A stretch of DNA of 62,029 nucleotides from Micractinium sp. NFX-FRZ (lineage: Eukaryota; Chlorophyta; Trebouxiophyceae; Chlorellales; Chlorellaceae), in contig JAPTJF010000383.1 in the NCBI GenBank assembly GCA_029339195.1, positions 1 to 62,029 on the forward strand. Direction: 5' to 3'. This document shows, in pieces, positions 20,879 to 32,930 of the stretch. How positions within the stretch are numbered: position 1 is the stretch's first letter; every line of letters starts with the position of its first letter. A program made the translations under genes and the position numbers. The notes under the pieces were generated by a model. That model had not been told where the DNA came from. It ran no database searches and saw only the letters and a program-made list of their open reading frames with translations.

Positions 20879-22055
20879 GCCGACATTTCACGAGATACAA
20901 TGAACGGTCATGGCGGCCGGGGTGGTACTGGCCCCATGCCCCAGGACAGGTGCCTGCAGCGAACAGACAGCACGAAACGGCTGTAAATGGCGCAACACCC
21001 ATCGTGCACGTCATACTGGCAGGGCAAGCAGCGCCGTCTCGCAGGCAAGCCGCCTGCCACGGCCGCCGCTGCTGCTGCGGCAGCCCCCCTCATAGGAAGC
21101 TGCCGCCTCTTGGATACCCCCTGTCTGCAGGGGTCATCAATGGATGCAAGTTCAATGCATTGTTGGGACCATCCAGGCACAATAAGCCTGGCAGAAAGCC
21201 ACATGGTTTAGAGAAACCTGGGTCCTGGCCAGCAACAGCCCCCGTAAGGGCGGCCCCTCGCCAGTCCCCCGCACTCTGCTGCCTGCTGCAGGCACCTCCC
21301 TGGGCGCTGCCAGGGCACCTGCCCAAGCTGCTGCCAGGAGGTGGCACTTCTTGTGAACACATGGCATATAACAAGGGTGCGATGCCGCTAGCATGTTCCT
21401 TGTATGTCGGCAGTTAATTCCCTGCAATTACTCAGCCCCTTCCTCCCCTGACCACCACTCTCCGTGGAAGGAAGCACCCACCAAGACACCACACCGGCTG
21501 CCTCCTGATCGGGTTCACATCTCACATAATAACAATCAGATTCCGATGTCATCACTCTCAAGCGGCGGATAAAGGTGGGTGCCACGTGAAAAATGGGACC
21601 CACATCATACCGGAAGCAAAGCAGCAGCCGCTACGTGAGGGTGGTCAGTGCGGCCTGCCACGACCCCGCGTGTCTCGCTCCCATGCCGCCCCGCCGCTGG
21701 ACCAAGGGACCAGGCACTTTCACCGCAGCTTGTCTCCAGCCGGCAGCCGCAGGGGGTAGGGCGCCGCCTCACTTGCTGCACGCACATGTGCAAACGGTCC
21801 ACCAAAAATGTGATGGGGGGTGCCGAGCCTTCATCCGAAGTGCTCAGGAGCACTCTGTGCAAGCCTTCCTCGCTTGCCGCCAGCCGCTGCCGGCATGAAG
21901 AGCATCGGAGCGCTGGCGGCGGCGGCTGCTGCTGCTCTTGTGTGAAGGGCTGAGGGGCATGGGGACGCTCGCTCGCGGGCTGCCAGCTGGCAGGGCAGGA
22001 GGCGGGCAGTGGGGCTCACGTTGCCGCCCCGCCTCACGTCGCCGCCCTTCTGGCC
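20879..22055. other. Intergenic region between the DUF1499 gene end and the kinase start
   Basis: It should hold the 3'UTR of the DUF1499 gene and the promoter and 5'UTR of the kinase, both on the minus strand. No supported exon was found. One frame at 21844-22003 stays open after a CTGCCAG acceptor and could be an extra last exon of the DUF1499 gene, but it has no conserved content. Confidence 0.45.
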
Positions 22056-25000
22056 TCACTTACCTCCCTCGACCGGGTAGGACATGCCGGAGGGCTCAAA
22101 GCTGCTGCGCTGGCTGAAGGGGTCGAAGAGCTTCTCCACAAACACTGGGGCCTCGGCGTTGAACATGGTGTTGAAGTCTGCGGGGCGACAGGGAGGGAGA
22201 AGAGAGGGGTGTTTTGAGGCACACAAGGGAGGTGTTTTGAGGCACACAAGGGAGGTGTTTTGAGGCACACAAGGGAGGTGTTTTGAGACGCACAAGGGGG
22301 CGGGCAGGGTGAGGTGCAGGGGCAGCTTGTCCATGATGACGGCATGCCAGCGCAGCAACAACTGCAAACTGGCGGCAGCATTTGAGAACCGGCAGCAGCA
22401 ACTGCAAATCAGCAACAAATACAGACACCTTGCACACAGACAAATGGGCGTCACAAGTCATGCAGGCATGCTTGCGCTCTTGCCTGTGATGACGGGCACC
22501 ACCTCCCAGCGCAGCGCTGTGCGCAGCGCCTCCAACCGCCGCCGGGCCACGTTCCTGCACCGTGGGGCGGGAGGCATAACACACTAGCATCAGCGCCGGG
22601 TGCACGTAAGGTGGCAGGCACTGCTGCGGGCGCCCAGCGGAGCGGTCGTCGAAAACAGCCTGCGCCCTCCGCTCCACACCTCCCCCACACTTTACTGCCC
22701 CACTCCCTTGCCTGTGCATCAACCCGCTCGTGAAGGGCAGCACCAGGCGGCTGCGTCCCTCCCCAAGCACCCCTCCTCTCTTCTGGTCTGGTCGAGCAGG
22801 GCATCAAACCCATCCTCTCTCAAATGTGACCACCCAAGGCATCACACTCACTTGTCCACCACCAGGCCGTCGGTGAAGGACAGCGCCAGGCGGCCGCCCG
22901 ACTTGAGGCCGCCCTCCGGCTCCACACGCGACGCAGCACGCACGTTCACGATGCTGTCGTCTGCGCAGGAAAGAAGTGGAGCGGTAGTGTGCGTGTGTGT
23001 GTGACAGAGGGCAGCAAGTTGGGGGCAGGGGGGCAGGCATGTTCACACTGCTGCCACCTGCAGGAGGGAGACGAATTGGGGGACAGTGCGTCCTGGGGTT
23101 GTAAAAGTCGAACTGTGTGTAGGACGAGTGAGGGTGGGTGAGCAGGAAGGGGGCAGGGCAGCCTGCACGCTGGCGGTGCTGTCCACTGGGTGTGGCGCGG
23201 CGGGAAGACAGGCGGAGCAGGGTAAGCGCAGGGTGGGGCAGGCAGGCGCGGCAAACAACGGGCGGGCCGTGCGGCGTTGTGTGCGCAGCGCGGGGGCAGG
23301 CGGGGCGCAGGCTGGCCACCCACCTGCCAGGAACAGGCACCCGGCATCCGTGCCCTTTACTGCCTATAGCGCCAATACATGCACACACCATTACACGCCA
23401 ACACGCCAACGTTCCTCCTTTTGCCACGTCTGCCCGCCCACCTGCCAGGAACAGGAACTCGGCGTCGATGACGGCGGAGGGGTCGTCCACCTCAGTGGCC
23501 GCCCCGCCCGCTGTGCCCAGCACGACGCGCACGTACTCGGCGCCCGCGGGCGTGGTGCGCCGCTCCACCACTGCAGCAGGGGCAGGGGGGGCGGGGATGC
23601 GCCGGAGGTTTAGGAAGCAAGAGGAGCGGGTGGCTCTGTGAAGTTAAACCGCCACTGCAGCCCTATGGCAGCCGTTAAAGGGCACATGCCCAACCATGCG
23701 ATCTGCGCTGCCCCGCACATCCGCACCCGCCCCGCCCCACCCCATTAACTAGCAACACAGGGCAGCTTCCCAAGCGAACAGACACACTCACGCGCGCCGT
23801 CAAAGGGCACGTAGTCGTTCTTCTGCTTGCGCTGCCGCTTGGGCTGCTCGGGCATGTCGCCGCCTGTCATGGGACGGGGTGGGGGGGGAGGTGGGGCAGG
23901 CAAGGGGACAAGAGGGTGACCATCGGGCTGACAGGGCATCCAAGGCAGCACCTCATGGCGCAACAGCAGCATCACTTGGATAGTACGCAGCAGCAAGGCA
24001 TGCCACCCGTGCCCACCGCCGCCACTCCCGTTGCTGCATTGCAGCACTACAGCACCACTACAGCTCTACAGCGCTGCCCCTGACGACGCACGCACGCGCG
24101 CGTGGACACCGCCGGCATGCCCTACACAATGCACAGCATCATGTCTCACGCAATCAACATACCGCCAAGGCACAGCGGCACGTCTCATACACCCAACATG
24201 CTGGTAAGACACAGCACTGAACCATGTCGCGCCCAACCCAGGGACCATGCCCTTGGCTACGTTACAACCGTGCAGCACAGCAACACGATGTGCCTTGCTA
24301 CGCCACCGCAACTGGCGCACTGCTGGCGTGCAAGACTCTGCCCCGCTGGCCCACCTGTGGCCACTGCCAGCACGCCCTTTGCAATGTAGGCCGCGGCATC
24401 CGTCTGCCGGATCGAGCCAAACGTGTTGATCAGGCCGGGGTCGTAAGCTCCGCCTGTGGCCACCGCCAGCAGCTGGGCAATGGCGGCATCACGGTCCCCA
24501 TCAAACTGCAGAGGTGAGAAGGGGATGGAGGGTTGGGAGCAGATGGGGCGGAGTGGGCTGGGAGTGTGTTGGCGGGGGCGGGGCGGCTTCCCTCAGGGGG
24601 CAGCGCAGCGCCCGGGGGGGCCCGGCTGGCGAGCACCCACCCACTATCTGACCCTCTCCTGGCCCCACCGGCCCGCACCGCCGCAGCCTTTTGTTCCGCT
24701 GTGCCAGCGCGCCACAGCAGTGCAACCCACCTGTTGGCAGCGCACGCACCCACCCTGTCCCACTGTTCCCCAGGGGCGCCTCTAAAAGCAAAATCACCCG
24801 CGTAACCTTCTGCAGCACCCACCTGCAGGGACCAGCACCCACCTGACCTGCTGCAGCACCCCAACCTGCCTGCACCCACCAGACGCGCTGCTGCCCCCAC
24901 CTGCCAGGGCGCCTCAAAGTGGACCGAGTCGTCTGAGGTGGTGCTGACGCAGGACTTGGAGTCGAGGGTGCAGTTGTTCAGCGTCTCGTTGACCTCGCCT

Positions 25001-25230
25001 ACGCACTCTGGGCAGTCGCCGACTGCGGGTGGCGGCGGCACGGGGGCGGCAGCAGCCGGCGCGGCCTGCTGCGCCGCCGCTAGCAGCACCGTGGCCGCCG
25101 CCGCGGACAGCATGCTGCGCCTGTACAGCCATTGCAGGAGAGTGTGCTTGTGTTTAACCATTGCAATCTTCTGCAAAGCTGACTTAGGCGGAGCGCGCGA
25201 GCGGCGTTGTGAAGTCGACATGCCTCTCAC
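22056..25230 (-). CDS. DUF1499 protein, predicted thylakoid lumen (Tat route)
   Basis: A 327-aa protein of the DUF1499 family (PF07386), whose plant members are plastid proteins of unknown biochemical role. Seven exons: 25230-24901, 24505-24355, 23863-23792, 23570-23442, 22960-22852, 22554-22484, 22177-22056. The N-terminus has basic transit-like sequence, then LYRRSMLSAAAATVLLAAA (Arg37-Arg38 before a hydrophobic stretch) and APAAAA, which fits a twin-arginine lumen-targeting signal. Family segments: CVSTTSDDSVHFEAPWQ, DAEFLFLADDSIVNVRAASR, LALSFTDGLVVDKNVARRRL and WEVVPVITDFNTMFN. Intron 6 uses a GC donor (ACAG|GCAAGA) with no usable GT nearby. The stop codon TGA overlaps a strong donor-like GAG|GTAAGTGA, so a further exon is possible. 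Start alternatives: 25230 or the internal Met at 25161. Confidence 0.9.
22209..22300 (-). repeat. 23-bp minisatellite in DUF1499 intron 6
   Basis: About four units of GTGTTTTGAGGCACACAAGG with an exact 23-bp period. Confidence 0.95.
23317..23470 (-). repeat. Copy of the DUF1499 exon 4 3' end and donor
   Basis: Plus-strand CCACCTGCCAGGAACAGG at 23319-23336 repeats the exon 4 end and donor at 23438-23456, and the similarity continues upstream into the exon (CTCGGCGTCGATG versus CCCGGCATCCGTG). The copy sits in intron 4. Confidence 0.85.
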
Positions 25231-26096
25231 CGTGACTGGGGCGGCGGCAGCGCTGCCGCCGGTGGCACCCCTGTCCGCTGCTGCTGCGGGCGAGGGCGCT
25301 GATGCTGATTGTCGATGGATCCCGCAATGACAGTTAGCTGCCTGGAGCAGCTGAGGTAGGACATGGTTGCCGCGGAATGGAGCTCTGTGTCAGAACGGGT
25401 TGCTCCCACGATACTCTATGCAAGCTCGAACCGCGCAATTGGACCCACAAAGAATGTTCACGGCGGTGATCGATGGATTTGAGGTGCAAGGCGGCGGGTG
25501 CAAGAGAGCCCAGGGCCTGCACAGCACAGCACGACAGGGGGAACTACAGTGCTTCCCAGCCGCGTTGTTCATTGCCCGACCGCTGTCAGTCTGCGGACCG
25601 CCGAGCCTCCCACGGATCTGCGAAGCTGAAGGAGAGCAGCCGTCTTGGGGGTTGGTTGGCACGCCCGCAGATTGCCTTTGACAAGCAGCGCCGACTGGTG
25701 TCAAACTGGCACGGGGAGGACCTCACTGGGCCGCAGGCACCTCCACCGCCACTACTTCTGAGTGTAAGCTGCCCCCGCCGCCGCCGCCCGCTGCCAACGC
25801 ACTATGTTGTGCGGGACGGAGCCGATGCCACAGCCCTGTCGCAGTCTTCCGCCCTGCTTTGCCCAACCCCAGCAAATCCCTGATCTGAGTGCAGGCCACG
25901 GTAGCGTCCGCCGCCACGCCGCTCTCTAGTGGGTGCTGGTGCAGCGCGTGGCGCAGCGGGTGCAGCAGCCCTGGAGCCGGCACGGTCAACGTCACGCCGC
26001 AGCCCCTCCGCTGATCTGGAGGGGCGGGTGCCCCACCCGCGCCGCAGCCCCTCGACGGGCCTGCTACGGGACCTGGGGGGGTCGTTCATTGTGCCC
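25231..26096. promoter_or_regulatory. Shared 5' region of the DUF1499 and GT49 genes
   Basis: An 866-bp divergent spacer with no supported exon. Upstream of the GT49 start the frame is open back to about 25929, but without an ATG. No specific promoter element was identified. Confidence 0.35.
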
Positions 26097-29000
26097 ATGG
26101 AAAGGCCACCAAGCATGAAGAAGGGCGGGCGGGGGCGCAACCGGCACGTCGCGCTCAGCGCTATAGTCATGCTCTGCATCACGGTGAGCCAACAAATCCT
26201 GTGCGTCACCAGCCCATGCGGGGCCATTCAGGCGTAGGGCCGCGCAGAGCGCAGGGCCAGGCGCTGTGTTGTGGACCGCAGGGCGCGCCGGCACCCACGT
26301 CCCATCCTACGCACAATCAGGACTGCACTCATGCCCGCTCGCTCGCCCTTGCAACCAGCAGGCGCATGCCCCTGCTCGTCTCCTCCCCTGTTTTCTGCCC
26401 TAGCCAGCAGGGCTAGTTGGATGCGGCTGCCAACGGTTATGTTGCCTCGCTGCTCCTATGACGCCCGCCCCGTTGTCCCTGTCCCTTTGCCCGCCCGCAG
26501 CTGGGCGCCTTTGTCTTCCGCTACCACACCGCCATGGGGATGACGCTGGGCGCGAGCGTCGCATCGGGCGCTGGCGTGGGCAGCCTAGCGCTGCAGGGGG
26601 GCGAGGGCGACAGCGGCACAGGGGTCAACACCGCAGCTCTCATGTCGCCAGCAGAGCTCAGCCAGCAGCTAACACCTGGCAGCAATGGTCGGGGGCCGTT
26701 TGACCTGGCAAAATACCCGGGCTTCTGCCGCAAGATGCGGGTGCGTGGGAGGTGGCTTGCTTTCCACGTGCCTTTGAAGAGTGCTGGGCTCGGCAGCATG
26801 CAGGCATGGTGTGCATTGGCAGCGCATGGCACAGTGCACTTGTTGCCGTATTGGCGGTGCTGCAATGGTGGCCTGCTGCAGCGCAGGCCGCCCTAGTGGC
26901 CTTCTCCAGGCAGGCGTATGTTTGATGGTCGGAAAGCGGCGGCTTTGCAGCGCGCGCAGCGGTGCGCCATCGCATGCCTGCAACACAACACCCGCGAATG
27001 GTACAGTGCGTTGTTGTGCTTGACACTGCCGACCAGTGCGCTCATCAGTTGACACCGCGCCTGCTGCCTTCTCGTTATCCGCCCCGCCCTGCAGCCGCCA
27101 AACGTGCCCGTGCTGACGGTGCAGCGCATGTGGCTGACGGGCAAGCAGCGCAACGCCACAGATGTGTCGATTGTCACACAGCTGTCAGGTGTGTGCCTGC
27201 TTGCATGCTGCTTGGGCCGTGCTGGGTGGCGGTGCTGTTGTCTGTGCGCAGCATGCTGCCACCTGCCCACCATCTCTTTCCTCTGCCAGGCCAGTGCTCC
27301 TCACGCATAATCTGCATGCGGTGCCCTGCAATATGAATCTTACCCAACCCGCTCCAACGCACAGCTGCTTTCTCTGCCCTTGCGTCACATCTCATGGCCT
27401 ATTTGTCAGCAACGGACGCGGTTGTGCAGTCAATTCGGCATGCTCCCCTCTCCTGCACTAACCTGTGGTTGTGTGTGTACGCTGACGCTCGGGTTCTGTG
27501 TGCAGTGGACCGACTGTACATGTTGGAGGCGCAGTGCGGCAGCTGGGGCAGCATCATCTCCGCGTCGGTGCATGTTCCTCTTGTGCAGGGGCACATTGTG
27601 TCGGGTGAGTTGCATGCTGTGCTCAGTGCATGTTAGATGCGTTGCATGCTATGCTATGCGTCGCATGCTATGTTGGTCCTTGGATATCGTGGTGCATGTG
27701 TTGCTGGCAGACGACGCACGTTGTGCGACGCGCACACTGCTATGCTGCCTGCTCTGTTCCAAGCTATTTTGATGCTTATCTGCGCTCACATGCTGCGTGC
27801 ATCCCTCTAATTCTGTCCCTTATGGTGAACGTGCGGCTGCCCCCCACCCCCCTGGCACGCAGAGCTGGCTGAGCTGGCCGATAAGGACGCCAATGCCCCG
27901 CTGGAGCTCATCTCAGATTTCCACGAGCGCATGGAGAAGCGCGGCAGGTGGGTTGAGTTTTCGCTGGATTTGAGCTGCATACTGTGGTGGGTGAGAGTCG
28001 CTGGAGTTGACTGGGCGGGGCGAGCAGGTGGAGACAGCGCGGCAGGGGGTTGGTTCAAGGTTGGCTGGGTGCGTGGTGTGTTTTAAGGTTGCATAGCTGG
28101 AGTCGCATAGCCGCGCGTGCGCAGGATAAAGCCCATGGCCAGAGAATGGGTGATTCGTTTGGGTGGTTCTGTGTGGTGGTTGAGTGGGTGCACGTGTGGG
28201 CCCCTGCCTTTTCGCCTCTGCTGCACCGCCTCCCCTTGCGCCCTCTCCTTCCCCTCTGTGACACCTCCCTCCCGAATGCACGGCCGGTGCCCGTGAGGCA
28301 GCATGTGCCCCGCCCTGCCACTCCCACCCCAGCTGCTGTCATCCAACCTTGTTTGCCACCAATGTCATCCAACCTGCTGTCATCCAACCTGCTGTCATCC
28401 AACCCCCATGTTTGCATCATCACTCCTGGGCAGGTGCAAGCTGGACCTGGTGTATGTGACAGAGGAGGTGGGCAGCTTTGACCGTGTGGGGCTCTACCCA
28501 GTCAACGCGCTGCGCAACAAGGCGCTGCAGCTGAGCCAGACGGAGGTGAGGCACAGAGGGCGGGTGGGGCGGGGTGCTGCCGCTCACAGCAGGGCAAGTG
28601 GGCGGGGCGGCCGGGCCGGGATGTTGCCCAAGGCGCGGCGGGAGGGAGCGTGCTGCGCCAGCAAGGCACTGCAAGTGAGCCACACGTAGGATTGTGAGTG
28701 GGGAATGGCGGTGTTGATGGGTGGGGTGCGGGCACAAGGCAGAAGTGCAGGAGCTGCCCCGCTCTCCCTCCCATCCCCCACGGTTCGCACTGCCTGCGGC
28801 TGTCTCCTATACCTACCGCACCCTGGCATGCCTCCGCTGCCGGATGCTGGCCCCTCTGCCCTTGGCCGTCCCCCATTATCTCGGTCGCCATTTTAATGGA
28901 CGCCTTGTGCTGCCTGCCTGCCCACAGATTGTGCTGCTGCTGGACGCCGACTTCCTGCCCAACCGCGCGCTCACAGACCTCATACACGACCCCACCAACT

Positions 29001-30872
29001 ACGAGCAGCTGCGCCGCGTGACGGGTGAGCGACGGACACGCCGCCTGAGGGGGACGGGGTAGGAAGCGCCTCCAGGCACAAGTCTGACAAAGATGAGCAG
29101 CTGAGCTGCGTGTCGGCTGGTTTGGAATTGCAGAGGTTCTGTTGCTGGATTTGGCAGTGTGGCCGTTGTCGGTTTGATTTGATGTGTTCGTCCTCAAATT
29201 TCTGCCCCAATGCTGTTGTGGTGCTGCAGGCTACCGCCAGGGCATCGTGCTGCCCGCATTTGAGACGATCGATGATGGGGAGGAGGGGCGCAACACGGCG
29301 CTCAAGGCAATCAAGAGTGAGTCGGCGGCTGGATTTGTCGGTTGTGGTAGTTGGTGCGAAGGGGGTGGATAGAGGCGGGTGGCGCTTCACTAGCGTGTGC
29401 AAAGAGTGTATGCTTCCTGCTGCCGCCTGGCAAGGAGTGTATGCTTCCTCGCCGACGCCTGGTCAGTATTCGGTCCCCGTTGCTTTGCCATCGTCCAAAC
29501 ACCATCATACCAACCTACCTCTCAACCCCCACCCCGCCCCACCCCACCCTGCAGGCCGCGAGGCCCTCCAAGAGCTGTTCAAGCGTGGCGAGCTGAGGGG
29601 CTTCCACATGGACCACTACAACCGGGGGCACAGGTGGGGGGGCAGGGGAGCGTAGGTGTAGTGAGGTGTGGTCACAAGGGGAGTAAGGCAGGAGTGCTGC
29701 GGGTGGACTTCAGGCTCTTGTGCAACACTCGCATGTGGCCGGGTGGCGTTTGGAGGCAGCTCGACAGCGCAGCACGCCCCCTCTGCTTCCTTGCCGCCAT
29801 GCCCACCCACCTCCCCACCCCGCCTGGATTCGTCCCCTCCCTCCCCCTTGCAGGGCCACCGACCACTCCCGCTGGTTTGAGACCAACATCTCGTACCGCA
29901 TCCCCTACGAGGAAGGGTTTGAGCCGTACGTGCTGGTGCAGCGCCGCTTCGTGCCCTGGTACGACGAGCGCTTCAAGGGCTACCGCAAGAACAAGGTGGG
30001 TTGGGTGGTGTTGGGTGGATGAGCGGCAAAAGAGAAGTGGGAAGGGAAGGAAAGGAGTAGTGGGAAGGGAAGGAGAGGTGTAGTGGGAAGGGAGCGCAGG
30101 GTTGCGGGCAGGTGGGTGGTGGTGTGCGGTTTGCTGGTGTGGCGGATGGGCGCAATTTGCCGCCCTGCTCAGCGCTGCCTACTCTGAGACAGGTTGCCCC
30201 CCCTCCTTCTATCTAGATGCCACACAGGGGCTGGACTCGCAGAGGCTGGACTCTCAGCAGGAGGCTGCCCGTAACCCTCTGCCCTGTCCCCTGCCTGCCC
30301 TGCCCCCTGCCTGCTGCACTGCAGGTGGTGCACCTGATGCACATGTTCCGCCTGGGCCTGGAGTTTGCGTCGACGCCGCACGGCTACGTCGTGCACTCCC
30401 CGCACCCCGTCGCCAACTCGTGGAACACCACCCAGGCCACCGGCTTCTGGTACAAGGTGGGCTGCGTGCTGGCTGAGGGGCCTGACGGAGAGATCGGTTT
30501 GTGCCGGCTGGGTGCTGCGGGCGGAGGGCCCCGCTCATGCAGGGCACATGCCCTGCCGGATTGCCACCCTAAACCCCCAACATGCAGGAGAGGTCGGTTG
30601 TGCCGGCCTCAATTGGCTCAGCAAAGAAGCAGTCTGCCGACAGCCGCAAGCACCTGCCACCAGTTGCGTCTTGTCTCACCCTTCTCCTCTGTGTGTGTTG
30701 CACCCTTCTGCAGCTGAAGAAGCTGTATGCCGACAGCCGCGAGGACATGGCCAACTCAGTCTTCGTCCCGGCCACCGCCTTCAACTGCGACAGCAAGGAG
30801 CCGGAGAAGTGGAGCTTCTACCTGCGGCGCATGCTGGGCGCGCCGCTGGGCCTGGATGCGCAGTGGCCGTGA
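26097..30872 (+). CDS. GT49 / LARGE-like glycosyltransferase
   Basis: A 470-aa type II membrane protein of glycosyltransferase family 49 (PF13896), related to the glucuronyltransferase half of LARGE. Twelve exons: 26097-26183, 26501-26740, 27095-27188, 27506-27604, 27863-27947, 28434-28545, 28928-29024, 29230-29316, 29555-29633, 29854-29995, 30325-30456, 30714-30872. A short basic N-terminus (MKKGGRGRNRH) precedes one membrane anchor (VALSAIVMLCITLGAFVF), the layout of Golgi enzymes. Catalytic features: VNALRNKALQLSQTEIVLLL leads into D245-A-D247 (the DxD metal site), then FLPN, RIPYEEGFEPYVLVQRR, PWYDERFKGYRKNK, HGYVVHSPHP. These follow the family order. Likely role: transfer of a sugar to a surface or secreted glycan; the acceptor is unknown. 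Introns 6 and 11 hold exon-edge copies. Confidence 0.92.
28337..28405 (+). repeat. 15-bp minisatellite in GT49 intron 5
   Basis: Repeats of GTCATCCAACCTGCT, three clear units plus diverged ones, just upstream of exon 6. Confidence 0.85.
28506..28692 (+). repeat. Copy of the GT49 exon 6 3' end in intron 6
   Basis: Positions 28651-28690 (TGCTGCGCCAGCAAGGCACT, GCAAGTGAGCCACACGTAGG) resemble the exon 6 end at 28510-28550 (GCTGCGCAACAAGGCGCTGC, AGCTGAGCCAGACGGAGGTG). Confidence 0.7.
30621..30745 (+). repeat. Copy of the GT49 exon 12 5' end in intron 11
   Basis: AAGAAGCAGTCTGCCGACAG at 30625-30644 repeats the start of exon 12 (AAGAAGCTGTATGCCGACAG at 30717-30736). Intron 11 also has a separate tandem pair around 30489-30512 and 30591-30610 (GGTCGGTTGTGCCGGC). 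Confidence 0.85.
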
Positions 30873-31624
30873 GGCGGAGGCGGCGCCTGGCTGGCGCCTT
30901 GGCGATGCACGCAACCGAGGCACGCCTGTGTCAGCCTGCCTCGTGCGCTTCGGTGACGTGTTCCCTGCTGGCGGTGACTTGTCCATTATTTCCTGTCCTA
31001 CTGGTGTCCAACTCTTTCTTTGCTCGCCTGCTTCCCTTTGCACCCCACATGTTATCCTCAAGCCCCCTTCCTCTTGCCTGCCACATTGGGCAGGCGCCTC
31101 CGCCCCACACCCCCCAACCCGCTTCCCACCCTCGGCCCCCTGCTCCCCTAGCCTCGTCTCAATCTTGCACTTTAACTCCTGGGGGCAGCGTGGCCGCGGA
31201 GGGTGTGTGTGCATGTGACCTTGGATTTGTGACAAGAAACTGAGCACTGTTGGCAAGAAGCAAAGAGGAGGAGCGGGCAGGAGGGGAAGCAACCAAAGTG
31301 ACGGGTGAAAAAGAAGGGGATGAACTGAACAACAGGGGGGGGGAAGAGGGGGGGGGGGGAGGCAAGCTGGAGCGCAGCCGAGGCTGCACTGGCGGCCCCT
31401 GGCCCGACAATGCTACGTGCTTTCACTCTCTCAAGGGGGGGGGTCAGAACAGTCAGGGGGCAGTCTCATTCATTCATTGGCCCGCACGGCTGCAATGCAG
31501 CACGGTGCGTGATGCGGTGACCCAGAAGTGCGCAGGTGGTTGAGCAGCTAGCTGGCTGCTGCTCCTTCCGGAGCGCCGGTGCCTTGCGGTGCGCTGGCAG
31601 GGCAGTCGCGTGCTGCATTCCTCT
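30873..31624. other. Convergent intergenic region, no gene seen
   Basis: It holds the 3'UTRs of GT49 (+) and TFIIA gamma (-). Purine-rich G tracts occur at 31335-31360 and 31435-31445. No coding exon is supported. Confidence 0.5.
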
Positions 31625-32930
31625 TCACTCTTTCTGCGGCGCCAGCTTCTGGTCCACCACAACAATCTTGCAGCGTTCTACCGTAACCTCCTGCTCATCC
31701 CGCCGCGTGCTTCCCTGCAGCGCGCAGCACAGGAGCCAATGTGGTGGGTGGCGAGCTATGGGACGGGTGCGCAAGTGCCACCTCCCGCTCATCCTGCAGC
31801 GCGCTGCCCGCACCACACACAGAGCGGATGGCGTGTGTGCAGCAGCACAGCGGGGTCAGGTGCACGTGTCCAACACAGCGAGATGAAAAGGCAGGCAGGG
31901 CTATGTGGGGTGTACAAGCAAGACTGCCGGACCGCAATGAGGTGGGATGGAGAGGCGTGCAAGCAGACTAGCTGGCTAGCAACTTGCCGGGATGGCCAGC
32001 AAAGGCAGGGCAGGACGCGCAGGCACAGAACAGCACAAGTGCAAGCACAGGGCAACAAGTGCGGGCAGGCCGGCGGGGTGCGCACCTGTGTGGGCGCTAG
32101 CCTGAAGGTTGCGTCCGACAGGATGAAGGTCCACACCTGCAGGGCAGAGGAGATGGGAGGCCGGGGGTTGTTGAGGGACCAGTATGGGCAAGCGTGGTGC
32201 CGTGTGTGCAGAGCCAGGGCACGTCTGTTTGCTCCTCCTGCCTTCCACTACCCTCAAACGTCTCATCTTTGTTGACAGCGGCGTACGCAGCAGCTGTTCA
32301 TCTGGGCAACGCTTGCACGCACTGCCCAGTGAAAGAGCCAACTGAGGCCAGCAGGGCAGCTATGATTGAAGTGAAAAACGAGCATGTGATGGAGCAGAAG
32401 CGGGCAGGCGCAGGGCGGGGCAGCATTAGCAATGGACTCAGCACCCAGCCTCCGGCAGGGCGGGAGGGCAGCACGCACGTTGTCGCAGTAGCGGTAGATG
32501 TCCAGGTGGCCCTTCAGGTTGGCCTTGGCCGTCACCTTGTTCTCTAGTGCATCCAGCACGACCGTGTCGTACTGCGGGGAGATGCAACGCAGAGCAGAGC
32601 AGGTGCGGCGGTGTGAGCAGCGCAGGCGGGAGGGGGCAGGCGGCAGCCGGCCAGGCAGGCAGGAGACCGGCCTTTGTCGCGGCCAGCCTATCGTCTATGA
32701 CGATACCGCAGGACACCAGGCTGCTGGCCGAGCACAAAGGTCCCTGCGCGCGTCGCGGCGCCATCGACACGGACGCCTGCAGGGCTCCCCGCTGGTCTGC
32801 GACGGCCCACCTCATCCAGAATGCGCAGCGCCAGTTGCGGAGGCAGCTTGCCCTCCTCCACCAGCTGATCGAGCGCGTCCACCAGCGAGAGCCCCAGCTT
32901 GGTCTGACGGTACAGAGCGGAGCAAGCCAT
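31625..32930 (-). CDS. Transcription initiation factor IIA, gamma (small) subunit
   Basis: A 117-aa TFIIA small subunit, which helps TBP bind the TATA box in RNA polymerase II initiation (nucleus). Four exons: 32930-32811, 32571-32479, 32136-32086, 31714-31625. The N-terminal helical domain is clear (MACSALYRQTKLGLSLVDAL, LVEEGKLPPQLALRILDE), as is the C-terminal beta domain (LKGHLDIYRYCDNVWTFILS, DATFR). The end, EVTVERCKIVVVDQKL, matches the family's last strand. Length is close to the usual 105-115 aa. The initiator Met begins the family's normal N-terminus. Intron 3 has a copy of the exon 4 acceptor region (plus-strand 31783-31805). Confidence 0.95.
31686..31806 (-). repeat. Copy of the TFIIA exon 4 5' part in intron 3
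   Basis: Plus-strand CACCTCCCGCTCATCCTGCA at 31779-31798 resembles exon 4 (AACCTCCTGCTCATCCCGCC at 31685-31704). On the coding strand this gives a decoy CTGCAG|GATGAGCGGGAGGT. Confidence 0.7.

Noticed and set aside
24102..24320. Small ORFs rich in His/Met in DUF1499 intron 2
   Set aside because: They lie in an intron of a well-supported gene, on both strands, without conserved features.
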